A stretch of DNA of 64,000 bases from CAVSJA01 sp963728145 (GCA_963728145.1 CAVSJA010000007.1:682001-746000); one strand, 5' to 3'; counted from the first letter of the stretch, positions 19,092-28,954 are shown. Translations and numbers: made by a program. The notes: a model not told the origin generated them from the sequence alone.

Positions 19092-19349
19092 ATGTCCGAA
19101 AGAAATTTGCGTAAAACAAGGACCGGTGTCGTAACCAGCAACAAAATGGATAAAACCATTACCGTTGCTGTCGAAAGAAAAGTAAAGCACCCGATCTATG
19201 GTAAGTTCGTAAAGAAGACTACCAAGTTCCATGCTCATGATGAAAAGAACGAGTGCAGCGTTGGCGATACTGTAAAGATCATGGAAACCCGTCCGCTGAG
19301 CAAGACAAAACGCTGGAGACTGGTGGAAGTGGTTGAGAAAGCGAAGTAA
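19092..19349 (+). CDS. rpsQ: Ribosomal protein uS17
   Basis: 85 residues, intact, start at ATG 19092 (MSERNLRKTRTGVVTSNKMDK). Family motifs TITVAVERKVKHPIYGK and GDTVKIMETRPLSKTKRWR are present. The upstream extension of the frame lies in the repeat array and is not coding. It is one of only three unbroken genes in the cluster, with rpsJ and rpsN. Confidence 0.97.
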   Translation: MSERNLRKTRTGVVTSNKMDKTITVAVERKVKHPIYGKFVKKTTKFHAHDEKNECSVGDTVKIMETRPLSKTKRWRLVEVVEKAK

Positions 19350-19355
19350 GAATAA

Positions 19356-19452
19356 GCTGCGAGCTGTGAGCCATGAGCTACGAGCTGTTCACGAGAGTTA
19401 AATAAAGTTTTAATTGCTAGAGGCTCGTAGCTGAGGCCGAAAGCTCAAAGCT
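19356..19452. repeat. Word-repeat inverted spacer rpsQ-rplN
   Basis: Left arm 19356-19395 (GCTGCGAGCTGTGAGCC... words) and right arm 19413-19452 (GGCTCGTAGCTGAGG, AAGCTCAAAGCTT). The array begins seven bases after the rpsQ stop and ends eight bases before the rplN ATG. Confidence 0.8.
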
Positions 19453-19460
19453 TAAATAAA

Positions 19461-19831
19461 ATGATTCAGCAAGAAAGCAGATTAAACGTAGCTGATAACA
19501 GTGGTGCAAAAGAAGTGTTGTGTATCCGTGTGTTGGGAAACAGCGGCCAGGATTATGCCAAGATCGGTGATAAGATCGTGGTTACTGTTAAAGGATGCCA
19601 TTCCCTGCCGGTGGTATTAAAAAAGGAACCGTAACCAAAGCGGTTATCGTTCGTACAAAAAACAAATTGCGTCGTAAAGATGGATCTTATATCCGTTTCG
19701 ATGATAATGCAGTGGTGTTGTTGAACCAGTCTGATGAGCCAAGAGGTACGCGTATTTTCGGACCAGTTGCCCGGGAACTGCGGGATAAAGGATATATGAA
19801 GATCATTTCTCTGGCACCGGAAGTATTGTAA
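19461..19831 (+). CDS. rplN: Ribosomal protein uL14 (frameshifts)
   Basis: MIQQESRLNVADNSGAKEVL and the long C-terminal part IPAGGIKKGTVTKAVIVRTK, FDDNAVVLLNQ, GTRIFGPVARELRDKGYMKI give the usual 122 residues. Two extra bases near 19590-19605 break the frame: a Lys codon reads AAAG and a Pro codon CCCT. uL14 contacts the 30S subunit and the GTPase factor site. Confidence 0.95.
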
Positions 19832-19890
19832 AAATATGCTATATGCACTGATTCAACAGACAATAGTCTCAAAGAGACAAATATAATAAA

Positions 19891-20234
19891 ATGAGTAACA
19901 GATTCAAACCCAAGTTCAATATCAAAAAAGGTGATACCGTAGTGGTGATCTCCGGCGATGATAAAGATCTGAAGAAAGCCACGCAAAGTGCTGGAAGTAT
20001 ATCCTGAGAAATGCCCGTGTACTGGTGGAAGGTGTAAATATTGTTACCAAGCATACCAAACCTTCTGCACAGAATACCAAAGGTGGTATTGGTTAAGAAA
20101 GAAGCAGCCATCCATATTACCAATGTAATGCTTGGGATGCGAAATCCGGAGCAGGCCAACCAAGATTAAAAGCGGACCGCGAAAACGGTAAACTAGTTCG
20201 TGTATCAAAAAAATCTGGGGAGGTGATTAAATAA
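19891..20234 (+). CDS. rplX: Ribosomal protein uL24 (frameshifts)
   Basis: MSNRFKPKFNIKKGDTVVVISGDD opens a KOW domain. VLVEGVNIVTKHTKPSAQN and GRENGKLVRVSKKSGEVIK follow in other frames. About six indels are needed, several doubling a synonymous third base. It starts assembly of the 50S subunit. Only seven bases separate it from rplE. Confidence 0.92.
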
Positions 20235-20241
20235 TTGAATC

Positions 20242-20823
20242 ATGAGCACAACAAAATATACTCCGAGATTAGCAGACAAGTACAAGAAAGAAGTTGTACC
20301 TGCTTTGATGAAGACATTTCAGTTACAAAAGCGTAATGCAGGCTCCACGCTTGGAAAAGATCTGCCTGAACCGTGGTGTGAACGGCGCAGTTACTGATAA
20401 AAAACTGGTTGATATTGCAGTTGATGAACTGACAACAGATCACCGGTCAGAAAGCAGTTGCCACCATGTCGAAGAAAGATATTTCCAACTTCAAGCTGCG
20501 TAAAGAATATGCCGATCGGTGCACGGGTTACACTTGCGTGGAGTGAAGATGTATGAATTTCTTGACCGGCTGATTGCAACTGCACTTACCACGTGTACGC
20601 GACTTCAAAGGAGTCAATGAAAAATCATTCGATGGCCGTGGAAACTATACGCTGGGTGTTACTGAGCAGATCATTTTCCCTGAAATCGATATCGATAAGG
20701 TGAATAAGATCACCGGTATGGATATCACGTTCGTTACAACAGCACAAACAAACGAAGAAGCTTATCGAATTGCTGAAAGAAATGGGAATGCCTTTCCGAA
20801 ACGTTAAAAAAGACGCAGAATAA
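20242..20823 (+). CDS. rplE: Ribosomal protein uL5 (frameshifts)
   Basis: MSTTKYTPRLADKYKKEVVPALMK opens the protein. After repair it continues LNRGVNGAVTDKKLVDIAVDEL, GARVTLRGVKMYEFLDRLI, LPRVRDFKGVNEKSFDGRGN and EMGMPFRNVKKDAE. I count at least five doubled third bases, all synonymous (for example TATC at 20763-20766). It binds 5S rRNA. Confidence 0.94.
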
Positions 20824-20867
20824 ATTGACTGTTTTACCGGTCAATAGTTAAATCATAAAAAAACAAT

Positions 20868-21137
20868 ATGGCAAAAGAATCAGTAAAAGCCAGGCAGAGA
20901 AAAAGGGAAAAAATGGTAGCCCAGTACGCTGAAAGACGTGCAGCATTAAAAGCAGCAGGTGATTGGAAAGCTTTGGATGAACTTCCAAAGAATTCTTCAA
21001 AAGTACGTTTGAAGAACCGTTGCCAGTTAACCGGTCGTCCAAGAGGATATATCCGTTATTTCGGTCTCAGTCGTATTGCCTTCCGTGATATGGCACTGGC
21101 TGGAAAAATTCCTGGTGTGAAGAAAGCAAGCTGGTAG
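20868..21137 (+). CDS. rpsN: Ribosomal protein uS14, zinc-free form
   Basis: 89 residues and intact: MAKESVKARQRKREKMVAQY through GLSRIAFRDMALAGKIPGVKKASW. It lacks the CxxC pairs of the zinc-binding short form and has the longer N-terminal half of the zinc-free form. It is part of the 30S head. Confidence 0.97.
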   Translation: MAKESVKARQRKREKMVAQYAERRAALKAAGDWKALDELPKNSSKVRLKNRCQLTGRPRGYIRYFGLSRIAFRDMALAGKIPGVKKASW

Positions 21138-21198
21138 ATTGCTGGATTGTTTGATTGTTTGATTGTTGTGAAGCAAACAAGCAAACAAGCAAACTGCA
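21137..21198. repeat. Word-repeat inverted spacer rpsN-rpsH
   Basis: Period-8 words GATTGTTT (left arm, starting at the rpsN stop) are followed directly by GCAAACAA words (right arm 21171-21198). The two arms are approximately reverse complementary with almost no loop. The GATTGTTT word family recurs at 45011-45129 and 58606-58734. Confidence 0.75.
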
Positions 21199-21240
21199 GC
21201 GATTAAATAATAAATATCAAATTTTCAATCTGAAATAATT

Positions 21241-21640
21241 ATGGTAACTGATCCTATAGCAGATTTTCTGACCAGAATTCGTAATGCACAAATGGCAGGT
21301 CATCGCATTGTGGAGATCCCTGCATCAAACCTTAAAAAACGTATGACTGAGATTCTGTACGACCAGGGTTATATCCTGAAGTACAAATTTGAGGATGACA
21401 ACAAACAGGGTGTGATCAAGATCGCATTGAAATATGATGCGCAGACGAAAGAACCTGCGATCAGATCACTGGAAAGAGTTAGCCGTCCGGGTTTGCGCCA
21501 GTATGCAAGCCCAGCTGAATTCAGAACGAGTGAAGAATGGTTTGGGTGTTGCTATCCTCAGTACTTCTAAAGGTGTGATGACCGATAAGCAAGCCAAAGC
21601 GCAGAATGTAGGTGGTGAAGTTTTGTGTTACATCTATTAA
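21241..21640 (+). CDS. rpsH: Ribosomal protein uS8 (frameshift)
   Basis: MVTDPIADFLTRIRNAQMAGHR, then VSRPGLRQYASPAE and, after a frame change near 21525, KNGLGVAILSTSKGVMTDKQAK ending CYIY. About 132 residues as expected. uS8 binds 16S rRNA helix 21; its spc-operon feedback role in other bacteria cannot be judged here. Confidence 0.95.
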
Positions 21641-21746
21641 TAGCTAAGGTGCTATAGCAGATAATAATTCTGATACATTAAGCCGAACCTATACTAGGCT
21701 GACCGGTCAGAATGAATTAAATCATAAACTTAAATAATTAATTGAT

Positions 21747-22302
21747 ATGTCTCGTATAGGAAAACAACCGGTAGCAATTCCGCAGGAGTTACGGTTACAG
21801 TGGGAAACGACAATGTGCTTACTGTAAAAGGACCCAAAGGTGAATTGAAGCAGGCTATTGACCGGGATATTAACGTGGAAGTGAAAGATGGCCAGGTTGA
21901 ATTCAGCACGTCCAACTGACCAGATCCGTCATCGTGCAATGCATGGTTTGTATCGTTCACTGGTTTCAAACATGGTAAAAGGTGTAACTGAAGGATATAA
22001 GAAAAAACTTGAACTGGTGGGTGTAGGTTATAAAGCATCCAACCAGGGTAATCTTCTTGATCTTTCTTTAGGTTATTCTCACAATATCATTTTTGAAATT
22101 CCTAAAGAACTGAAGGTAGCAACAGCACAGGAAAAAGGAGAGAACCCAACGATCAGCCTGGAAGGTATCGACAAACAATTGATCGGCCAGGTAGCAGCAA
22201 AGATCCGCGGCTTACGTAAGCCTGAACCATACAAAGGAAAGGGTGTGAAGTATTCAGGTGAAGTATATCAGGAGAAAAGCTGGTAAGGCAGCTGGTAAAT
22301 AA
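21747..22302 (+). CDS. rplF: Ribosomal protein uL6 (frameshifts)
   Basis: MSRIGKQPVAIP, then VTVGNDNVLTVKGPKGELK, RHRAMHGLYRSLVSNMVKGV and RKPEPYKGKGVKYSGEV identify uL6. Breaks occur near 21783 (missing third base of a Pro codon), about 21907, and 22265 (GTAT for Val). Repair gives a normal C-terminus RRKAGKAAGK at 22302. A GTGAATG word array follows directly (about 22303-22336) with no clear second arm. Confidence 0.94.
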
Positions 22303-22385
22303 GTTGAATGGGTGAATGGTGAATTGCGAATTGCTGAGATTATCATCTATATATATAATAAGTTGAATTATCAAATTAAGATAAA

Positions 22386-22745
22386 ATGAACACGAAACTC
22401 AATCAGAAGGCAGAAGATCCGCTACAGTATCCGCAAGAAAATAGCGGGTGTTGCAACGCAAAAGCCACGTTTGTCTGTTTTCCGAAGCAATACAGATATC
22501 TATGCTCAGCTGATCGATGATGACAAGTGGCAAAACACTTGCTTCTGCATCATCCAAGGACAAAGATATTGCTGCGCAGAAGGTGAACAAAGCTGAGAAA
22601 AGCAAACTGGTTGGTGCAGCTATTGCGCGAAAAGCAACTGATCTTGGATTGACTGAATGTAGTTTTCGATCGTGGTGGTAATCTGTATCATGGTCGTGTG
22701 AAAGCAGTTGCAGATGGCGCACGAGAAGGTGGATTGAAATTCTAA
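22386..22745 (+). CDS. rplR: Ribosomal protein uL18 (frameshifts)
   Basis: After repair it reads MNTKLN, RQKIRYSIRKKIAGVATQKPRLSVFRSN (in parts), ASSKDKDIAAQKVNKAEKSKLVG and FDRGGNLYHGRVKAVADGARE GGLKF. About four insertions interrupt it, including AATC for Asn near 22402. uL18 binds 5S rRNA with uL5. Start ATG 22386. Confidence 0.92.
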
Positions 22746-22785
22746 TCTCGATAAAAATCAGTATAGTAATTCGTAAATACATATA

Positions 22786-23308
22786 ATGTCAAAAGTTAAT
22801 TTAAACAAGAGTAAAAGCCGGCGACCTGGAATTGAAAGAAAAAGTGGTTTCTATCAACCGCGTGGTGAAAACTACAAAAGGTGGTCGTGCTTTCAGTTTC
22901 TCTGCTCTGGTTGTTGTAGGAAATGAAAATGGTGTGGTAGGTCATGGTCTTGGAAAAGCAAAAGAAGTTCAGGAAGCAATCACCAAAGGAATTGAAGATG
23001 CAAAGAAGAACCTGATCAAAGTTCCGATCATGCACGGAACAATTCCTCATGATCAGCTGGCAAAAGAAGGTGCTGCCAAAGTGTTGATCAAGCCAGCTGC
23101 TCATGGTACCGGTGTAATCGCCGGAGGCAGCATGCGTGCTGTACTTGGAAAGTGCCGGTGTTACCGACGTACTTGCAAAATCACTTGGTTCTGCCAATCC
23201 GCATAACGTGGTGAAAGCAACCTTCAAAGCGCTTGCTATGCTGCGTGAGCCAATCACATGTTGCCAAGCAACGCAGACTTGAACCTGAAGAAAGTATTTA
23301 ACGGATAA
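22786..23308 (+). CDS. rpsE: Ribosomal protein uS5 (frameshifts)
   Basis: The middle is one clean frame: VVKTTKGGRAFSFSALVVVG, GKAKEVQEAITKGIEDAKKN, KPAAHGTGVIAGGSMRAVL. The N-terminus (MSKVNLN) and the C-terminus (GVTDVLAKSLGSANPHNVVKAT to DLKKVFNG) lie in other frames, joined by about four doubled bases such as CTTG for Leu near 23145. uS5 acts in decoding accuracy. Confidence 0.94.
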
Positions 23309-23390
23309 TTCGCTTTGCAGACTCGGGATGCTCGCGGAATACAGATTGCCTCATGAAATTCAACTAAAATCAAAACCCGAGGGATTGAAT

Positions 23391-23573
23391 ATGAAAAAGA
23401 TAAAAATCACACAGGTAAAGAGTCCGTATCGACAGACCGGAACGCCAGAAGACAAACGCTGGTAGCACTGGGTTTGAATCAAGATGAATGCCACGAAGGA
23501 AGTAGAAGCAACACCACAGATACTTGGTATGGTTCGCAAAGTGAACCATCTGGTTAAAGTGGAGGAAGCATAA
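23391..23573 (+). CDS. rpmD: Ribosomal protein uL30 (frameshifts)
   Basis: A short gene, about 59 residues: MKKIKITQVKSPI, then ALGL, and the family ending TPQILGMVRKVNHLVKVEEA. About three insertions break it, including CCGT for Pro and AATC for Asn. The upstream spacer contains CTCGGG/CCCGAG complementary words. Its position between rpsE and rplO is canonical. Confidence 0.9.
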
Positions 23574-23584
23574 TTTAAATAGCA

Positions 23585-23659
23585 TGGCAATAAAGCAATA
23601 GGCAAGAATACAGAGATTGGAAATAACTTTGCTAATTGTCCATTGCCGATTGCCAATTC
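23585..23659. repeat. Word-repeat inverted spacer rpmD-rplO
   Basis: Left arm 23585-23607 carries GGCAATA/GGCAAG words. Right arm 23633-23659 carries CATTGCC and ATTGCCAATTC. The GGCAATG word recurs in a long array at 50935-51027. Confidence 0.65.
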
Positions 23660-23701
23660 AAAAGCGAGGGGTGATTCCCCGTGAGTATAAAATCAATTAA
23701 A

Positions 23702-24157
23702 ATGAAATTACACAATCTCAGACCTGCAAAAGGTGCAACACAAAAGAGAAAAACGAATAGGTCGCGGTGAAGCTTCCGGTAAAGGTGGTACATCTACAAA
23801 AGGTAATAAAGGTGGACCAAGCACGTAGCCGGTTATCAAGAACAAAATGGCACATGAAGGTGGTCAGATGCCTATCCAGCGTCGTATCCCAAAACGTGGA
23901 TTTAAAAACCCCGCACCGTGTTGAATACAAAGTATTCAATCTCGGCCAGATTGAGCAACTGGTTGAAAAATATGGATTGAAAGAATTCTCCATGGAGAAT
24001 CTTATATATGAATGGATTGATCAGCAGAACTGATAGAGTGAAAATCCTGGGAAATGGAGAAATGAAATCCAAACTTGCTTTCAAGGTCAATGCAGTCAGC
24101 GAAAAAGCAAAATCAGCAATCGAAGCAGCAGGCGGTTCAGTGGAAATAGTAAAGTAA
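23702..24157 (+). CDS. rplO: Ribosomal protein uL15 (frameshifts)
   Basis: MKLHNLRPAKGAT, then GRGEASGKGGTSTKGNKG, MAHEGGQMPIQRRIPKRGF, HRVEYKVFNLGQIEQLVEKYG, and the ending SKLAFKVNAVSEKAKSAIEAAGG SVEIVK. Several doubled bases are visible (TATC for Tyr, CCCG for Pro). Late 50S assembly protein. Confidence 0.93.
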
Positions 24158-24234
24158 TTTTATGTAATTTGCCGGACGCATTTGCAATGCGTCCTTTTTG
24201 TTTAAGGCATATCACTAAAATTTAGCAGCATTCT

Positions 24235-25598
24235 GTGAAAAAATTCATACAGACACTTAAGAATATCTGGAGCATTGACGAGCTGAGGAGCAAGATCCTT
24301 GTTACCATCATGCTCCTGTAGCCATTTACCGGCTTGGATACACATATCGTATTACCGGGTATCGATCCGCTAGCAAGATTGACCTGACAGGTGCTGCTGG
24401 AGGTGGAATCCTGGGATTGATCGATGCATTTGCAGGTGGTGCATTTTCCACAGGCATCTATTCTTGCACTGGGTATCATGCCTTATATCTCTGCTTCGAT
24501 TTTCATGCAGTTGATGACCATCCTTTATCCTCCTTTCCAGAAACTACAGAAGGAAGGAGAAAGCGGCCGAAAGAAGATCAACCAGTACACCCGTTATCTT
24601 ACCGTAGCTGTTACGGTCGTTACAGGCAAGCGCTTATGTGGCTTACCTGAACAGTCCCGGTTATAGCAGAAGCCATCATTCAAGCTTATCCGGGATTATT
24701 TCTGGTTATCAACTACGATTATTCTTACAGCAGGTACATTGTTTGTAATGTGGCTTGGTGAAAAGATCACAGATAAAGGTTTGGGTAATGGTACATCAGT
24801 TATCATCATGGTGGGTATCCTTGCACGTTTGCCACAATCATCTGGTACAGGAATGGCAGTGTCAAAGATCCAACCGCGGTGGTGGTGGTTTATTGATATT
24901 TGTAATCGAGATCGCGATCCTGATCGCGATCATTATGGGATTGATCATATTGATCCAGGGCGTTCGAAAGATCCCCGTTCAATATGCAAAACAGATTGTT
25001 GGCAACCGGCAATTCGGTGGAGCAAGACAATTCCTTCCAATGAAAGTGAACAGCGCCGGTGTAATGCCAATCATCTTCGCACAGGCGATCATGTTCCTTC
25101 CAACCCTCTTGTCGAATTTTGAATCAACAAAGGGTCTTGCGCAGGATATTCAGCGATCCACAGCAACGCCTGGTATATGGTGATCTATGCTGTAATGGTT
25201 ATTGGATTTACCTTCCTTTATACTGCCTTAATATTTAATCCAAAGCAGATTGCCGATGATCTGAAACGCAACAATGGATTTATTCCGGGCGTTAAACCAG
25301 GACAGCCAACCGCAGATTATATCGGTTCCGTAATGGATAAGATCACTTTACCAGGTGCGGTCTTACTGGCAGTTGTAGGTATTCTTCCAGGATTTGCACA
25401 ACGTCTTGGCGTTACAGCAGGGATTTGCTTCATTTCTTCGGAGGAACATCACTGCTGATCATGGTTGGTGTGATTTTGGATACATTACAGCAGATCGAAA
25501 CACAGTTGTTGATGCGCCAGTACGATGGATTGATGAAGAGTGGACGGATACAGGGACGTCAACCAGTGTCTACTTCATCCATTGTAAAAAGATTTTAA
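24235..25598 (+). CDS. secY: Protein translocase subunit SecY (frameshifts)
   Basis: GTG start at 24235 (VKKFIQTLKNIWSIDELRSKI). The multi-membrane channel of Sec export shows GIMPYISASIFMQLM, EGESGRKKINQYTRYLT, FVMWLGEKITDKGLGNGTS, AGVMPIIFAQAIMFLP, PGVKPGQPTADYI and a C-terminal end QQIETQLLMRQYDGLMKSG. Around ten indels separate these, most of them doubled synonymous bases. Repaired length is about 450 residues. It is the last gene before a strong terminator. Confidence 0.95.
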
Positions 25599-25610
25599 TG
25601 AATTATAACG

Positions 25611-25646
25611 ACCTGACAGCTGCTGAAAACGATTGTCAGGTTTTTT
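25611..25646 (+). terminator. Rho-independent terminator after secY
   Basis: Stem ACCTGACA / TGTCAGGT with a loop of about 15 bases, followed by six T. It lies between secY and map, so the long cluster transcript probably ends here. Confidence 0.8.
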
Positions 25647-25662
25647 ATTTGAACAATAGATC

Positions 25663-26497
25663 ATGATTCTATAAAACAGAAGCCGGAGATTGAAATAATG
25701 CGCCAGAGTGCATTGCTGGTCGGAAAGGCTATTGCCGAAGTGGCAAAGCTCCTCAAGCCAGGAATTACGACAGGTGAATTGGATGAGGTTGCGGAGGAAT
25801 TCCTTCGTGATAATGGAGCTCTGCCGTCTTTCAAGAATTACAAAGGCTATCCTTTTGCTTCCTGCATTTCGGTAAATGATGCGGTAGTGCATGGATTTCC
25901 GAATGGAAATGAGTTGAAAGATGGAGACGTCATCTCAGTTGATATCGGAGTGTTTAAGAATAATTATCACGGCGATAGCGCTTATACATTCGCGATCGGA
26001 AATGTCAGCGATGAAGCAATGAAATTGATGACCGTTACCAAAGATTCTTTATATAAAGGAATAGAAAAAGCAGTAGCTGGTAACAGGGTAGGAGATATTT
26101 CATATGCCATCCAGGAATACTGTGAGAGGCACCACAAATATGGCGTGGTCCGTGAATTGGTGGGTCATGGACTTGGGTCAGAAGCTTGCATGAAGATCCA
26201 CAAGTGCCTAATTATGGAAGGAGAGGTACCGGCGCCAAAATGAATGAAGGAATGGTGATCGCGATCGAGCCCATGATCAATCTGGGTGTGAAGGATGTTT
26301 GGTATGATGATGATGGCTGGACTGTTCGCACCAAGGATGGTAAAGTTTCCGCGCATTATGAACATACCGTTTGTGTACGAAAAGTAAAAGCTGATATACT
26401 TTCTTCTTTTATTGAAATAGAAAAAGCAGAAAAGGCAAACAGCAATCTTCGTTCAGATTATAATACTGTATTAAGCGCTGAAAAAGTTCTTCAATAA
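25663..26497 (+). CDS. map: Methionine aminopeptidase type I (frameshifts)
   Basis: Removes the N-terminal Met from new proteins. ATG at 25663 fits the family N-terminus MILYKTEAEIEIMRQ after two small corrections; the first unbroken frame starts only at 25698. Metal and substrate motifs are SVNDAVVHGFP, DGDVISVDIGVF (Asp), RELVGHGLG (His) and GMVIAIEPM (Glu). Two extra bases at 26178 and 26188 (GGGT for Gly, CTTG for Leu) split the gene. Its 3' end overlaps the convergent acyltransferase gene by 27 bases. In many genomes infA and rpsM follow; here they do not. Confidence 0.94.
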
Positions 26498-27622
26498 TTC
26501 TTTCTGTTCTCCCGAGGTCTTGAAATAATTCACAAGCGAAGAGATATTATAATTCCATTCGATCGCGAACCATGCGCTAAGGGGTGCAACAATAAACCAT
26601 ATCCATCCATAAGGAATGGTAAAACTTAGAATGATCCCTGCGATTAGCCAGTAAATTGGATACAAAAGGATGACCGATCCAAAGAAAACGGAATCAAAAA
26701 ATATTGTTCCTTTTGTTTTTGCCTTTGCAAAAGATCTCAAAGGAATATAAAAAAATCCATTCAATATATAACCTGCAATTGCGGCTGGGAAAAGTAGCAA
26801 GCTCAATATCCAGTTGCGTAAAAATCTTTCTTTTTTTAACGGAAGATGTCCGGAAGGCAGTTTTTCTTTTGTAGAAGCTGTTTCAAGTTTATTGAGCTTT
26901 TCAATTGTATTTGATGAATTCCAATCTGGCGTCTGATAATAGTTAGTCAGAATGAATTTCCATCCCTCAATATCGTCTGAATGAAATTGCGGTGCAAGGG
27001 GAAGCATTTTATCGAATAGCACTTCTTTGAATTCATTTTTCCATTCCCCTTCGGTTTCCCATCCTTTGTTGTGGAAAGGCAAAATAGGTTCGCCTGAATT
27101 TATATAAATCGTTTTGTGACCTTTCTCGAAATTATCATAGGCGATACCAAGTGGAAGAACTCTTAATGATTTCTTTAAATATTCATCATTCCGGCAATCC
27201 CAGACCATGGAAGCGATGCCACTCTTTACGGGTTTTAGTTTCCATTCATTTTCGCTTACTCCTTCGGAAAAGATGAGAATGATCCCACCGTTCCTTAATA
27301 TTTCAATACATTTTTCTATAGTAGAAAAATTACTGCGCGACTGTCCTTTTCCATCTTTTTGCCGGTAAAAAGGAATTCCATTCATCCATTTCAGTAGAGT
27401 CCGGAATGCAGCGATATTGAACATATCGCTTCTGATGGTATAGTAAATGGGCTGACCACAATACAAGCCGGTGATGGCGGCATCGAGCATGGAATTGGGA
27501 TGATTGGATGCGATGATCGCGGGACCTTCAAGGTTTTTCAGGGATTCGCAGTGCATCCACCTGTTGCGGCAATATAGCGGCATACCGATGCTTGCAAGAA
27601 ATTTTATCAGGCGATAGAACAA
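26471..27622 (-). CDS. PlsC-type acyltransferase, membrane bound
   Basis: 383 residues from a TTG at 27622. An ATG 13 codons later (27583) is the alternative, but it would trim the N-terminal helix. Acyltransferase blocks are ASNHPNSMLDAA (His and Asp, spaced HX5D rather than the common HX4D), IPFYRQKDGKG and ILIFSEGVSEN. The C-terminal part has two or three hydrophobic helices (residues about 270-350). It most likely acylates a lysophospholipid or another glycerolipid at the inner membrane. It runs opposite to map. Confidence 0.8.
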   Translation of the reverse strand: MFYRLIKFLASIGMPLYCRNRWMHCESLKNLEGPAIIASNHPNSMLDAAITGLYCGQPIYYTIRSDMFNIAAFRTLLKWMNGIPFYRQKDGKGQSRSNFSTIEKCIEILRNGGIILIFSEGVSENEWKLKPVKSGIASMVWDCRNDEYLKKSLRVLPLGIAYDNFEKGHKTIYINSGEPILPFHNKGWETEGEWKNEFKEVLFDKMLPLAPQFHSDDIEGWKFILTNYYQTPDWNSSNTIEKLNKLETASTKEKLPSGHLPLKKERFLRNWILSLLLFPAAIAGYILNGFFYIPLRSFAKAKTKGTIFFDSVFFGSVILLYPIYWLIAGIILSFTIPYGWIWFIVAPLSAWFAIEWNYNISSLVNYFKTSGEQKELLKNFFSA

Positions 27623-27690
27623 ATGCCTTTAGTTTTGCCACCGGTTTGACAACGCCCGGTGGGATTAAGCTGTCAATTTAAAGAATAATA

Positions 27691-28932
27691 ATGAGCCGAA
27701 AGCGATTATTAGTTATTGGTGGAGGCGCTGCCGGATTTTTTTGTGCTGTTAATGCGGCGCGATTGAATCCTGAGTTGGAAGTGGTATTAGTAGAAAAAAC
27801 CAGCAAGCTCTTATCTAAAGTAAAAGTATCCGGCGGTGGACGATGCAATGTGACACATGCTTGTTTTGATATTCAAGAGATGTCGGCTAACTATCCCCGT
27901 GGGCAAAATTTTGTAAAGAAATGTTTTCATTGGTTTTTTACTAATGATACGGTTGAATGGTTTAAAGAAAGAGGAGTGGAGTTGAAAACTGAAAAGGATG
28001 GAAGAATGTTTCCTGTAACGGATAATTCTCAAACGATAATTGATTGTCTTTTAAAGGAAGCTAATAAGTATGGAGTTACTATAAAGATGAACAGGGAAGT
28101 AAAGGAATTGCTGAAAGAGGAAGAGGTTTGGAGGATTCGTTTTGCCGATCAGGAGGAATTAGTTACAGAATTTGTGTGTGTTGCTTCCGGCGGTTTTGCA
28201 AAATCTCATCAATTTGATTGGATCAAAAATACAGGCCACTCAATCGAGGAGCCTGTGCCCTCACTTTTCACTTTCAATATGCCAGGAAACGCAGTTACAG
28301 AATTAATGGGTGTCTCGGTTGAGTCTGCTGCAGTAAAGATCATGGGCACAAAGCTTGAAGAGAAAGGACCCTTATTGATCACGCATTGGGGAATGAGTGG
28401 ACCTCTGATCCTTCGGCTTTCCGCCTGGGGTGCCAGGGAATTGACAGCAATGGGTCATAATTTCGAGATCAAGGTGAATTGGGTACCGGAGTATCACCAG
28501 CAAAGCCTGATGGAGAAATTTCGCGAACTAAGAATTACGAATGCCTCTCAAAAGCTCAGCAGCAAGAATCCCTTCAGTCTACCGCAACGGTTATGGAATT
28601 ATTTAACGGAACAATCACACATTAAGGAAGAGACACGCTGGGGCGATCTTCCATCAAGAGAACAAAACCTGTTAATCACTAACCTTTGCGCAGAACCGTT
28701 TTCTGTAAAAGGAAAAACTACATTTAAGGAAGAGTTTGTAACGGCGGGTGGAGTGAGGTTGAATGAGATCGATCCGAATACTATGATGAGTAAGTTGGTC
28801 CCTAATTTATATTTCGCTGGAGAGGTGATGGATGTGGATGGGATTACAGGTGGTTTTAATTTTCAGCATGCATGGACGAGTGGGTGGATTGCGGGAACTG
28901 CAATATCCAAAGCCGCCGCCGGTCCGCCTTAG
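27691..28932 (+). CDS. HI0933-family NAD(P)/FAD-dependent oxidoreductase
   Basis: 413 residues and intact. FAD-binding motif LLVIGGGAAGFFCAVNAA at the N-terminus, the family signature KVSGGGRCNVTH, the insert motif LLITHWGMSGPLIL, and the C-terminal TAGGV and GEVMDVDGITGGFNFQHAW are all present. Family members are flavoproteins of unclear physiological role (YhiN/BaiN-like). The stop codon lies inside a GC-rich hairpin shared with the convergent gene. Confidence 0.88.
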   Translation: MSRKRLLVIGGGAAGFFCAVNAARLNPELEVVLVEKTSKLLSKVKVSGGGRCNVTHACFDIQEMSANYPRGQNFVKKCFHWFFTNDTVEWFKERGVELKTEKDGRMFPVTDNSQTIIDCLLKEANKYGVTIKMNREVKELLKEEEVWRIRFADQEELVTEFVCVASGGFAKSHQFDWIKNTGHSIEEPVPSLFTFNMPGNAVTELMGVSVESAAVKIMGTKLEEKGPLLITHWGMSGPLILRLSAWGARELTAMGHNFEIKVNWVPEYHQQSLMEKFRELRITNASQKLSSKNPFSLPQRLWNYLTEQSHIKEETRWGDLPSREQNLLITNLCAEPFSVKGKTTFKEEFVTAGGVRLNEIDPNTMMSKLVPNLYFAGEVMDVDGITGGFNFQHAWTSGWIAGTAISKAAAGPP

Positions 28933-28946
28933 GCGGAGCCGGCGGG
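28917..28946. terminator. GC-rich hairpin between convergent genes
   Basis: CCGCCGG-TCCGCC / GGCGGA-GCCGGCGG with loop TTA and one bulge. It spans the stop codon of the oxidoreductase. No T tract is present, so it may act as a transcript-end or roadblock hairpin rather than a classical terminator. It is much more GC-rich than its surroundings. Confidence 0.55.
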
Positions 28947-28954
28947 GCGAGTCA

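Noticed and set aside
14478..26240. Programmed frameshifting in ribosomal protein genes
   Set aside because: There is no shared slippery motif, the number of sites per gene is far too high, and the doubled bases are mainly synonymous third positions. A mixed consensus explains this better.
25663..26497. map as a pseudogene
   Set aside because: Both halves keep all metal ligands and the two breaks are doubled synonymous bases; it is very probably intact in the cell.
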